Below are positions 24,402 to 34,757 of a stretch of DNA of 64,000 nt, piece after piece. Both the position numbers and the translations under genes were made by a program. The first letter of the stretch is position 1. Each line of letters starts with the position of its first letter. The stretch comes from Terfezia claveryi. Taxonomy: Eukaryota > Ascomycota > Pezizomycetes > Pezizales > Pezizaceae. The notes beneath the pieces were generated by a model. That model ran no database searches. It had not been told where the DNA came from and saw only the letters and a program-made list of their open reading frames with translations. The stretch is taken from the NCBI GenBank assembly GCA_015179025.1, contig WHUX01000142.1, forward strand, positions 62,001-126,000, written 5' to 3'.

Positions 24402-24452
24402 ATTGATAAAGGTTTACGAGTACTGATTACCAAAAAAAAAAGGGATTGATAA
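24402..24452 (+). mobile_element. Very short SINE tail insertion
   Basis: ATTGATAA occurs at 24,402-24,409 and 24,445-24,452. It brackets TTTACGAGTACTGATTACC plus an A10 tail, a diverged version of the family 3' end in plus orientation. Confidence 0.5.
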
Positions 24453-25646
24453 CCGGTATACCTAGCTTGAGCTATCCCAGCGACTGCAATAGATTCATGT
24501 ATTTCCCAGTCGATTAGACCCCCCCTCTAACATTCCAATTTGGTTCAGCTAGAGCCGAGAGGTTAATACAGTCATGATCTGTTAGTACTTTCGTATGTCA
24601 ATAAATTAAGAATTTCAGATTATTCTTAAAATATCGGCAACAACAATTATTTGCAGACACCTGAAACGAAAACACCAGTAGTTATAGATGCCTGACGAAC
24701 TGTGGTTTATCGAGCAGTTAGAGTATCTGAAATATCATTCTCTAAGCCTGTAAGGTCGTTAGCTGGTTAGAGGTATTTAGTTAGGTAAAAAGTTATCAGA
24801 TACGCCATAATTAACACATTTGATAGGATTCAGGCTGTGAATTTGTAATAGCTTTACACATAGCCCTTTATTATCAGGTTTGACCATATCACAACTGCAA
24901 AAATATAATGTTTGTTGTAGCATCATACAATTTATCTACTTGTTGTATAATTCTAGGTAGAACCTGCTTCGTTTTGGTTTAAAATCGAGGAATTGAAGTA
25001 CCTTAGCAATCTGCATATAAATAAGTACCTGCGATTAAGAAAGTACCGTTTTGCACCTTACCTGGATCCTATAAGTAAGAAATAGCTGGGAATTTTCTAG
25101 GGTAAAAATAAATTGTGCAACAAGATGTAGACAAAAAATTTCATAATTATGATTACCCCAAAATTCACTGAATTCCACATAGCGAATCGATATTCAGCAC
25201 AAGATGGTCTATATAGCCTGGACCATAAGGCCCCATCTATAAAAAACCCCATGGATAAGAACCCCGTAGACAAGAAATATACCTATTGCATAGGAATGTT
25301 GCAGATTCCTACGGTAGCAATAAACTCAGTATCCTCCTCTCCATTCCATTCATCATCAGAAATGAAGGTGATGATTTGTTAACTACACAAGCATGGACTT
25401 CATCATTTGAAGGGCTTGAGGTAATTTTTCCGGAATTCTCACCTTGATCAATGTCTGCCATCTCCCACTAATCAATAGGAAGGGTATGTGATGTGGATGG
25501 GGTGGTCAAAAATGACTTCATAGGGTTTTTTTGAGTGTAGCAGAATGTTTTGTTCGATTCGCATTTACCAAATTGAGGAAATTATATTAATTGCCCGCAA
25601 CCGGCACAGAGGGTATGCTGCCCGCGAGCGGCCCAGATCATTAATA

Positions 25647-26890
25647 GTACTTTGTGAGGTACATATAAATGATTGAAATACATTCTATGAGGCCTCAGAG
25701 TTAGATATACTTGAGCTGCCATTGCCAGCTAGATTAGGTTATGAGGACAGAAATTGTAGACAGAATAAAGGAGTAGCAAAATATTATCTGAAGTACAAAT
25801 TAGATCAAGGCACTTCACTACAATGAATTGTCGATGGCGCAATGTCTAGTCCTTTTGAATCACCGAGCGGGGACTAGCTTTGCCTATAGTTTATGAGTAA
25901 TGAGGGCAACAGCGAGCTAGACTTGGCTTCAAGAGTATAGTTAATAATACCTACAGACAGAAAAAGAGAAACCTATGCAGAAAAGATGACTGCATGATAT
26001 ATACTAAGTCATTATAGAGTCAGATAGAAATACACGCTGTAACGACTAACAAGTGTAATGAGCCTAGGACAAAGTAAGGAATAATTGCAGCAGTGTACTA
26101 CAACAGAAAGTTCAGGATAACATTATAATAATGTGTATAAGTGAATTGCGTAAAGCCGAATTTGGCCCTTAGTTTGTTGAATACCCAAAGAACGATATTA
26201 AATGCAAATGACGTGAAATGGGAATTGTAGAAATGGTAATCCCAAGATTGAGTTGCAAGATGTGAGGGTTGAGGGCTGGGTGGTTGCTGAAATCTTTTGC
26301 GGTTAATCATTAATACAGTAAGTCAGTCATGATTCGCACGAAAACAAAGGATAACATGATATCTGGTCTACTTATGATGTAATGCATGGGGAGAAATTGT
26401 CGGTTATAAAAGGATCAGCTGTATATTGTTGGCAATGGTATGCAACATGAATTGTTTTGAAGATATTTACATACACATTGGGTTATACATTTATGCATGG
26501 TTGCGGGCGCTTGCTAATGGCACTCCACAAGCAGATATGGGTGCTGACTATTTTCGATTAACTAAGGAGTAAAAGTTACTCATAGATGCGTGATATCGAT
26601 AAATATTGATAATCAGACGGACAGCTCATGGATTTGTTATAACTCACCCTGATCTCTCACTAATGATTAGTCATTACCTCAAAGCCTTACACGCCTAGGA
26701 TATGTTTAAAATACCTGTGGATTATTGACCCTAATTCGATATATGTGTTGAAACTGGGATAATGTGATAATGCTAGACAATGGGTTAATAGGGACAATGG
26801 GCCGATAGGGATAACGGACTGATAGGGAGTCGGGTGATGAGGACGGGCCGATAGGGAATCGGGTGCTCAGAGGGGCGGAGGATTTCCTTA
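25647..26890. other. Intergenic; short GGGCCGATAGGG-type repeats
   Basis: No supported gene. At 26,795-26,875 an irregular G-rich repeat built from GATAGGGA and GGGCCGATAGGG occurs just upstream of a TATA-like site. Confidence 0.35.
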
Positions 26891-27640
26891 TTTCTAGTGT
26901 ATATAAAGAGGGTCAGATCTCATCTCAATTCGTGGGATCATACGAATATACACTTCTCTCTCATACGAAGGAACGAATTCTTTCAATATGTGTCCTGGCA
27001 TAGTTGTGAACATGAAGAGTTCATGAATTTGCACGCCCTGTTCATGAAAGAGTTAGTCTAGGAACTGGTACGATCTATTGTGTCGCAGGGAAATGGGGAA
27101 TAATAGTTATATATAGCATCCCAAGTAACTTGCCATCAGTATCATCTATTCATGATAAATACTCGTCCTCATGGTTAATACTATGTAAGAAGTATATGGC
27201 TACTTTCTACAGAAATGTATGTGGCTTTAGGACTTGCTTGATAGCCACAACTGCCCCGAACAACAACCCGAGCTGCCAGAGTAGGATACAATACAGAGCG
27301 CAAAACATGCAACATGAGTCTCACAAAATGAAGAAATATGTAAAACTATTTGATACAATGCAGATGACATTGAGTCTGTTGGAAGAGGTAATCATCGCCG
27401 GCTGATGATGGCCAGTGATAGCCGGTTGTTTGATTTTGTCTGAGCGAGCAACACGATCTGGTTTTGCGCTGGTAAAGAGAGACACAATGTCTGTCTTTTC
27501 AATGGGATTTTTTCGGGTATAAATAGGCCCAACTTTCTTCTCTCCTTTTTCCTACGATCATTAAATTCTTGTATCATCAGATCCTCTCGTTAAGACCTTC
27601 GAGTAATACAATAAGCCTTATACCACAAACCGCGTTTGTG
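26891..27640 (+). other. Two promoter-like, possibly LTR-derived stretches
   Basis: TATATAAAG (about 26,900) and TATAAATAG (27,518-27,525) each sit in front of pyrimidine-rich, leader-like sequence, as in fungal LTR promoters. The TG/CA ends and paired copies cannot be established, so a solo-LTR origin is only a suspicion. The ORF 27,130-27,405 between them has no recognised domain. Confidence 0.25.
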
Positions 27641-28474
27641 AGATTTTTATAGAATTGAGTTCGACATGGAAGCGGAGAAATCAGACGGAGCTAATATGTT
27701 TCTTGTATTTACACTCTTAAGGGTTCGTGATAGATCAGCCAAATAGCTGAGGACAGTTGATGCTGCTTGGACTTCCGTGACCACGGGAAACATGTGGAAG
27801 TATGCTTAGAAGCCTTACATTGTAGCATGAGAATAGCTCGGCTAGGCGCTCACAATATAGCAAATATCCATACCGAGATATCGGTTTGTGCATGCGACGT
27901 TATTTTTGACCCCTTTGCAACGCCTATAGCACATCTATGAAGTAGACCTATACTGTCTATGCCTATGATAGTTATAGAAGGACTTATAGGGATTCTATTC
28001 ATACTATTAGTAGCCATGTACGGGTGAGGGTGTTCGTGGGCTAGGAGGTTTACATTTTGGGGGGGGTTGAAGTCGCTGCTGAGGTTGTCACTCTAATGAA
28101 CTCAGGGCCACTTTGGCGGTGTACTGATGTGATAATTGAATTCAGTGACTGTAATTAGCCTATAGGCACTGCCATTCTATAGTATAATAGCATACTGTGA
28201 ATATATAGCTGGATGCAATAGGTACCTAGTTAGGAGTATAGCCAAGTTATCCGATTGGAACTATTAGTATTGAGTCATACCAACGATCCACCGTGCAGGG
28301 CACGCAAAATCCTTCAATTTGATTAGACAGAGATCTGTGAGACCTCGCGAGATGAGGTTTTGTGGCGATTAATATGATTATTTCAATAATCGGCTTTCCC
28401 ATTGTACAGTATGCTTGTAAACTAGCCATCTAATACCGCCATTAGTTAGTTATTTATTGGGTCTGGCTATACTT
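27641..28474. other. Intergenic, nothing recognised
   Basis: No coding or repeat signal that I can support. Confidence 0.3.
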
Positions 28475-28845
28475 TGGAGCATGTACATATTGATCTTATT
28501 GATATGCGAACAAATTTACATAAAGGGGATCACTGGATCTAACATATCAAAGATCACTTTAGCAAGATTTCATTTCTATATACGCTTCTAGATAAAACTG
28601 CGGCCGGAGTTTCCAAACGCATAACAAAGTGGTTAGATTTTGTGGGGGTACCAACGATTATCCGGTTAGAGAATGGGACTGAATTCAAGGGAGTTCTTTT
28701 AGTTCTCCTACAACGGTATGTTCTATGAAATTGCTCTTGTAGAGAGAAGAGCTCCTGTCAAACAAAGTGCTGTAAATGCTTCAAATATGGAGCAAAGTGC
28801 ACTAATTACTGCTTGTGGGCAGCATATGCATTTGATAGATGTGAA
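28475..28845 (+). pseudogene. Ginger/KRBA2-like integrase relic with internal deletion
   Basis: One plus-strand frame, broken by TAA and TGA codons, reads HIDLIDMR, then HIKDHFSKISFLYTLLDKTA, KWLDFVGVPTIIRLENGTEF and KGVLLVLLQRY. These are the catalytic-core blocks of DDE integrases of the Ginger/KRBA2-like type. The second catalytic position reads LENGTEF where CDNGTEF is usual. Right after this, in the same frame, come SCQTKCCKCFKYGAKC and TNYC, which matches the Cys-rich C-terminal tail of such proteins. The region with the third acidic residue is missing, so the copy is dead. Upstream parts are not recognisable. Confidence 0.6.
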
Positions 28846-29171
28846 ATGGATATAATAATGTGTCATTGATTGTGCTTTTGTTTTATGATGTACTTACACC
28901 GGAATGTGAGTAATTATTTATGAATAGGTCAGAAAATATATTGATCTAGATTCGCTGACTCCATTGGCCAATTATTGAAAGTCCATGAATTGCAGTTATC
29001 TCTAGCTCCCTCCCGGGTACATCTATGTGTGTGCAGGATCAACCATGGTATGAAAAGGAAGGGGGCATAACAAGTTCAGCTAACCGGCCTCCCACGATCA
29101 GCAATAGAGCAGATAACATCTTCCCCTACAACTCCTCAGGTTCCCCTTGTACTGCCCTTATTGGTTCCCCC
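28846..29171. other. 3' flank of the DGAT2-like gene
   Basis: No coding signal. It should contain the 3' UTR and polyadenylation signals of the minus-strand gene. Confidence 0.3.
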
Positions 29172-30935
29172 CTACTCCACGATCTCCAACTCCCCCCTCC
29201 TGCCCGGCGCAAACACATCTTTCCACTCCTCCCACACCATCTTCAGTTCAGCAATATACTCCTCCTGCAGCTCCACCACCTCCTCTTCGGCTATATCCTT
29301 CACCTTATCCCCACTCATGCCCCTCTCTAACCCACCCCTCCACCTCCTCGGTACCACCGGCCTCCCACACACAACCTCCACCCCCGCCCTAAACGGCACC
29401 AACCCCACATCATAATTAAAGACCCCCCTCGCCCAGAAGACTGGCACCGTCCAACCAAACCACCTCTTTACCCCTTTCTGAGCTTTATCTAACCAAGTCC
29501 CCCTTTCGGGGACTAGAGTCTCGTAAAGATCGTTTTCGCCGAAGGCGAGAACGGGAATGAGTGCGGTGTTGGGGTTGGTTAGGGCCAGTCTGAGAAAACC
29601 TCTGCGTTTGCGTAGGATGAGGCGGTATGTTTGGGGCAGGGTGAGGAGGGATTCGTGGGCGCCGCCGAGGACGATGGTGATGGCATTGCCTTTGGGAAGC
29701 GGAGGAGTTAACCCATCGGCGGTGGTTGGGGTGGTGGTGGGAGCCCCAGGGGCTGCAGGTTGCCGGGGGAGGTAAGGATGTAACCTCTTCGGCACAAACG
29801 ACGCAAGCAACGATACCCATAAATTTATCACAAATGCCCACCAAGACATCGGGTTAAGGTACGGCAAAATCGACCTCCATGTCCACTCCTCATTCCCACC
29901 ATCCCACTTCTTCTTCCAAACTTCACAGACCCCGTCCTTCCGGGGTATTGTATCCTGATACTTCCCACTCAACAACGCCTCACAACTCCTCTTACTCACA
30001 CTCCCCAACCCCATCGCAAGCAAATATTCCCTATAGAATGGCACCCTAAAATTCCCTTCTAGCGTTAACAAAGTATTCTTAATACCCGGGAACAACCTCC
30101 CAAACCCTCCCCCGGGGGTACACGCATACCCCTCCCCATCAACCCCACCCTGCACCCCGTCATCAGTGGAAAAACATCCAAACGCCCCAATACTTATAAT
30201 CCCATGTGGCTGATATCCAAAAATATAATTCATCTCCGGTCTAGAGCGACCGTGCGATGTAGGGTAATTGGGAAATAGGCATTGAAGTACTTCCAGATTG
30301 GGAGAGAGCGAAGGTAGTGGGAGCGGATGTAGGGAGGGGAGCCGTTGGAGTGGGAGGTGGAAAGGAGGAGGTGGAGGAGGTATGGGAGGAGGAGGGGCCA
30401 GAACAGTGGGTTGATGAGGCTCGTGTAGAAGAGGGTGAGTAGGAGGGGCAGAGTAAGTTCGTGCCAGAGGACGGAGAGGGTTTGTAGGCGCCTGCGGAGG
30501 GGGATGCGGAGGGGGGCGAAGCGGATACGTTGTCTGTTTTAGTCAGGGCTGTTCTTAGGGGTTGTCTGGATTCGGGAGGGAAATGACATACCGCTTGGTG
30601 GCTCCGTCAGCTTGTCCATTCTGGTTCATAACTCCATGAATGGTCCTCCTCCTCCGCACACCCCCCTCTCCAGCAACATACGCATGCTCATCCTCCTTCG
30701 GCTCTGGCCACACCTCCGTCAACTCCTCATCCCCCTCCCCCTCAGCCTCGCTCTCCAGATTTGCCTCCCCACCTACTCCCGCATCTAACCCCCCATACGA
30801 TGAATAGGCCTCACTAGCCTTCTGGTAATCCATTTCATGAAAAAACTCGCCTCCATCGAGTTGTGATTCGGCAGGGGAGGAGGGAGCCGGGGTTGGGGGG
30901 CGAAGGTGTTGCGCAGGGGGGCCCGGTACTGTCAT
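29172..30935 (-). CDS. DGA1: Diacylglycerol O-acyltransferase, DGAT2 family
   Basis: Enzymes of this family esterify diacylglycerol with acyl-CoA to triacylglycerol at the ER and lipid droplets. Exon 1 (30,935-30,592) starts MTVPGPPAQ and encodes a disordered acidic N-terminus. A 58-bp intron (30,591-30,534) has GTATGT, a CTGAC branch site and CAG. Exon 2 begins RQRIRFAPLRIPLRRR and continues with a long Leu-rich membrane segment (LPLLLTLFYTSLINPLFW). It then has YIRSHYLRSLPIWKYFNAYF and PITLHRTV, typical of the family. The frame then shifts by one base at about 30,234-30,245. The main 353-codon frame (30,233-29,172) carries YIFGYQPHG, GGAHESLL and RKRRGFLRLALTNPNTALIP. The family signature HPHG is QPHG here. 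The frameshift may be a sequencing error or real decay. Confidence 0.85.
30534..30591 (-). other. Spliceosomal intron in the DGAT2-like gene
   Basis: GTATGT donor, CTGACTAAAACAG branch-point/acceptor, 58 bp. Splicing joins the acidic N-terminal exon to the membrane-segment exon in frame (CG|A, Arg). Without splicing the frame ends after PNPDNP. Confidence 0.8.
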
Positions 30936-33120
30936 CGATCCCTACGGTTGATGAGGTACTGAGTTTGTGGGATAATGCTAAGTCGGTTTGAAGTATCAAG
31001 AGGGGTATGGTGGGTGGATACACAGTACTGGAAAGAAAAACAGTGACGATGGCTGTTCGGAAATAAGACACGTCGCGCATATTTCATATGCAGTGGCGCA
31101 ACATACCCCGCTGTACCGTTAGATCATGCGGCTCAATGCCAGGATGCTATCAAAACTACTTACTTAGGTACAGTGTCACTCTTGTTGCATGCATATCGTC
31201 CGAGAAATGAATCGGTACTGTATATTTTGATTCTTCCAATCCATCTATGTTGAGTGCATTATGTATTCACCCGCATTTGCAGTCAGGTGTATTGTCAATT
31301 CGCTTAATTAAGCAAATTATTGGATCAGCTTCTTTCAATCCAGTACAGTACCTAGATTGAACAATTACAGCGAAGACGGCTACACACGGGTGCGTGCATG
31401 TGCTGTATGAAGCGACAATAACAACCTTACACTGGATCATATGTATCCATTGCTTGGTTGATAGGTTGGTGATTCAATTTATTAACATTGCCATACTTGC
31501 ATGATGGCGCTACCTATCGTCTTGTCCGCAACTATTAGAGTGCACTTGGTTTCTGAAACTAGATACGGAACCTGAGGGGCTGCTTGACGCCAGTGAGAAC
31601 GTGCTAGAGAGCTGGCGTGGTCGCAAGGAGTTCTGCAGTTGTTTGAGGGACCCGGGGAAGATATATTGGGGGGTTAGGGGTGGGACAGGCTGCTCCTGAA
31701 CCACCAATATGTGCCCTAGATTCAACCCCTTCTTGCCTAAGTGACGCCCATCCTGTAGTATTTATGCAGTCGGCCCATCGCCATTGCTCAAATGTCTGCT
31801 CCACTGACTGTTGATCCCGATTAGAGCTTTTCTCCAAAGAGACAATACAAGGCTTGAGTATTGGCACAACATTACAGTACATTGGTGTTGGAAAGAGATT
31901 AACTGGTATACCTAGCGGGTAGTCTCGGTCCTAGCGGGGGTGATTTCAACGTCCAAATTCAGCAGTTGGCGGCACACGCTAGGCCGATCGGATTACAATG
32001 GGCTACCCGGTGGTCATCTCCCTCGATACGAGGGTTACCTTCGTCCAAATTAATATCACAGCCGCAGATTGCTTGTACGATTTAATCCTTGCTAGGCTTT
32101 GTTTAAAAATGTTTCCGGATACATTCGGAAGCAGGACTCAGGAAAGCAGATGAGCGCAGGGATGACTGCGGAACTAACCGAGGAGGGAAGATTTAGACCG
32201 CAGTACCTCAGTGGTGATTCTCCTGTTTCATGGACTAGCCTCGTAAGTAACCTAATCTAGGTTCTTGTAACCATATGTACAGCATTGAAACTGTACTCTC
32301 AATCGATGAGGACTAGTGCTGCCTGCTGTGAGCTCACATTGCAAATTGCCTATAGTACGTACCTAAGAATTGAATCCCCAACGAGTTTAGATACCAGAAA
32401 CCAACAACAATAGGAACATGAAAATCCAACAATGCTAATACATGAGCGGACATACTAGGGGTACTTACATTGCCAGGTCATGCGTGTTCCAAGTTCGCAC
32501 CTTGCCATTTCTAGACTGGTTTCAGGGGTCAAATGTTAACAAGGAATCATTATTAAATCGCACAGTGAATGTGGTATTCGCGTAACCTTTTATATAATTC
32601 CGATCTAGTCTGAACGACAACTTTTCATCACTGGTCCGCACGGCAAAATCTTCACCGATCTGGTTCATTTGCTACAACCATACTTAAAAATTTAAATTGG
32701 ACTAGATCAAGTCAATGGAGTTCAGGAGGGCTAGTGATGAAAAAGTAGCTCCTCCCATCCATGAGGTCATGCACAGCGCTGCAGCCTTCGGTGAAGTCGC
32801 CGATGGGCTGTTGTTAATCCACCAGGCACAACGAATTGCCACCCGGAACAACGCACCAAAATTTTCAATTAAGATTTGTATACGACTTTTAGATTCTCTT
32901 ACAAGTGGTATGTACATAAAAACATGGCTGCGACATGATTGGAGCCGCATTGGAGTTTTCTGACAAAAAAAATCTTGACAGTCGCCCATGGAACAGTAAG
33001 GTCATGATGAATGAGCTGGGCTCTAAACCCATGCGCCACCACTGGCCGGATTATATACAATTCTCTATGGAAGCACCTAGTACCCATGCCTCCCCCATAT
33101 TGTCAGCTACCTGCAACTCG
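30936..33120. other. Intergenic, nothing recognised
   Basis: Upstream region of the minus-strand DGAT2-like gene and beyond. Short ORFs on both strands (e.g. 31,882-31,510 and 32,702-32,989) show no domain and mutual overlap. Confidence 0.3.
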
Positions 33121-33284
33121 TACCGAGAAAACTGGTGAATAAGACTCCTTGTCTGTATCTTCGCTCTTTCCTTTTTGTGGTAGGGGCGTTACTAGTTGTG
33201 GGTAGATTAGTGCCAGATTTCAACTTATTTTAGAGTTATGATTCAGATACAGACAAGGAGACTTATTCACCAGTTTTCCTGGTA
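33121..33284 (+). mobile_element. MITE copy 1 (160 bp, TA target duplication)
   Basis: TIRs of about 33 bp read inward from CCGAGAAAACTGGTGAATAA and, on the other strand, CCAGGAAAACTGGTGAATAA. They enclose 33,123-33,282, and TA lies on both sides. About 90% identical to the inverted copy at 34,584-34,755. TA duplication and short size fit Tc1/mariner (pogo/Fot1-type) MITEs. Confidence 0.85.
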
Positions 33285-33616
33285 GGAGCGCATTACATTA
33301 ATGTAGACAAATTATATCAGAATATTCAATCTGGGGCACATATCGAGAGCTCCGAGCCATTTCTAATATAAACGATTCTAACAAATGGTTTTCATGATAA
33401 GTTTATTTTGCGCCGTCCTAGGTTCAATGCGGCCTTGGCCCAAAGCGAAAGGAAAATCAAAAAATGCATCAAGTATATGTGGAGTATACCGAAATCAATA
33501 TAAAACGCAGTTATATTGGCGCTGTAATCGTCTGGACCTGAATACGGGCCGTGGGCGCTGGAGCAACGTACAGTATTACAAGATTCGGTATCCACATAGA
33601 GCGGATGTAAAGTCAA

Positions 33617-33842
33617 TACCGATTATCTCGAGTTATTCGCTATGTGAGCTGCATACCCGGTAGTGCGCCAAGATATATTTGTATGGCAAATGCTGGTGGC
33701 TGCTGTATTGCTCGACAGATCTAAACCTGTGGAGAGGCAGATCGCATCCTTCTGGTGAAGTTCTTTAGTTAAGCTCATGAAACACTCTTGCTATCAGCTC
33801 ACATTGAAATTACGCTAGCGAATAACTCGAGATAATACGGTA
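33617..33842. mobile_element. MITE of a second family (222 bp, TA target duplication)
   Basis: The left end CCGATTATCTCGAGTTATTC (from 33,619) and the right end, CCGTATTATCTCGAGTTATT on the minus strand (from 33,840), are inverted copies with one indel, continuing through CGCTA. A further inverted block GTGAGCTG/CAGCTCAC lies inside. TA flanks both sides. Confidence 0.75.
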
Positions 33843-34581
33843 TATGTATTGAGCATAACCGGCTAGGTAGGTTCCAGACTTTCTCGATATTTAGAAAACC
33901 TTCAAATATTAGTTTCCACTACTGGTAGGCCAGCAGGGCATAATGCGTTCCATCCTGCATAGCGCTTGTCTCGCTGTGAAATTCATAGCTAAGGAGATGA
34001 TATGATCATTCATGGCAATGCCTGCATCCGTAACCTCCGACTTCGAATATTCTCCTAATACTCCGTACCATATCAAATCACATTTTCGGCGTAGTGCGTG
34101 TGGTATACGTACTAAAACCACTTGGAGGTACGCCCCAGATACATAGCTCTTGAATCTCTACAGCTCAAAGTCCCATCTCATTGCCCACCTGCTTATCATG
34201 TATTGACCAAATCCACAAAGTTTCACCTACAATCTATGGGATATTCTCAGGAGAGCATTCCTTTACATCCGCATGCAATTTGCCTTCGGCAGGACACATC
34301 CAAAGATGTCTACCGGTCCAAATTGTGGGTCTTGATTCAAATGCGCAAGGATTGGAATGCCCGAGCGAAGCCGAGTGGGGCAGGCTGAAGCACACTCGGA
34401 TACACCGTAATATTATGTGCCTAGGCCTACCATGGTCCTGCGAATTGTATCAGGCAGGCGCACGGCGTAATGTCACAATCATGAATATTCGAATTCGAGG
34501 TTCGATTGTACTCAGGGCGCGCACCCACAGACAAGTTCACGGTTCAACATTGCTATCATAAGTGCTTGGTTAAATTGCAAG
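33843..34581. other. Between MITEs, nothing recognised
   Basis: Two overlapping plus-strand ORFs (34,122-34,388 and 34,181-34,561) are open in different frames and neither has a recognised domain. Confidence 0.3.
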
Positions 34582-34757
34582 TACCAGGAAAACTGGTGAA
34601 TAAGACTCCTTGTCTGTATCTGAATCATAACTCTAGAATAAGTCAAAATTCGAGTCAAGGACGCTAATCTGCCCACAACTACTTAGTAACGCTCCTACCA
34701 CAAAAAGGAAAGAGCAAAGAGACAGACAAGGAGTCTTATTCACCAGTTTTCCCGGTA
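34582..34757 (-). mobile_element. MITE copy 2 (172 bp, TA target duplication)
   Basis: Same family as 33,123-33,282 but inverted. Element 34,584-34,755 with TA at 34,582-34,583 and 34,756-34,757. Interior blocks shared with copy 1 include CTCTTTCCTTTTTGTGGTAG and GAGTTATGATTCAGATACAG. The main difference is a ~12-bp indel. Confidence 0.85.

Larger units (their letters stand above)
24232..25646. mobile_element. TIR element (~80-bp inverted ends), no transposase, hit by SINEs
   Basis: The left end 24,232-24,313 and the right end 25,566-25,646 are inverted copies, about 85% identical. Shared blocks are CTGGGCC, CTCGCGGGC, GCATACCC, CTGTGCCG and CTCAATTTGGT. The interior (about 1.2 kb) is AT-rich; its longest ORF (25,149-25,382, 77 codons) has no transposase motif. 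It is a non-autonomous DNA transposon. GTAC lies just outside both ends, so the target duplication is unresolved. Two SINEs sit in or next to the left end. Confidence 0.7.

Noticed and set aside
29557..29844. ORFs on both strands within the DGAT2-like gene (72 and 119 codons)
   Set aside because: Shadows produced by the GC-rich coding strand.
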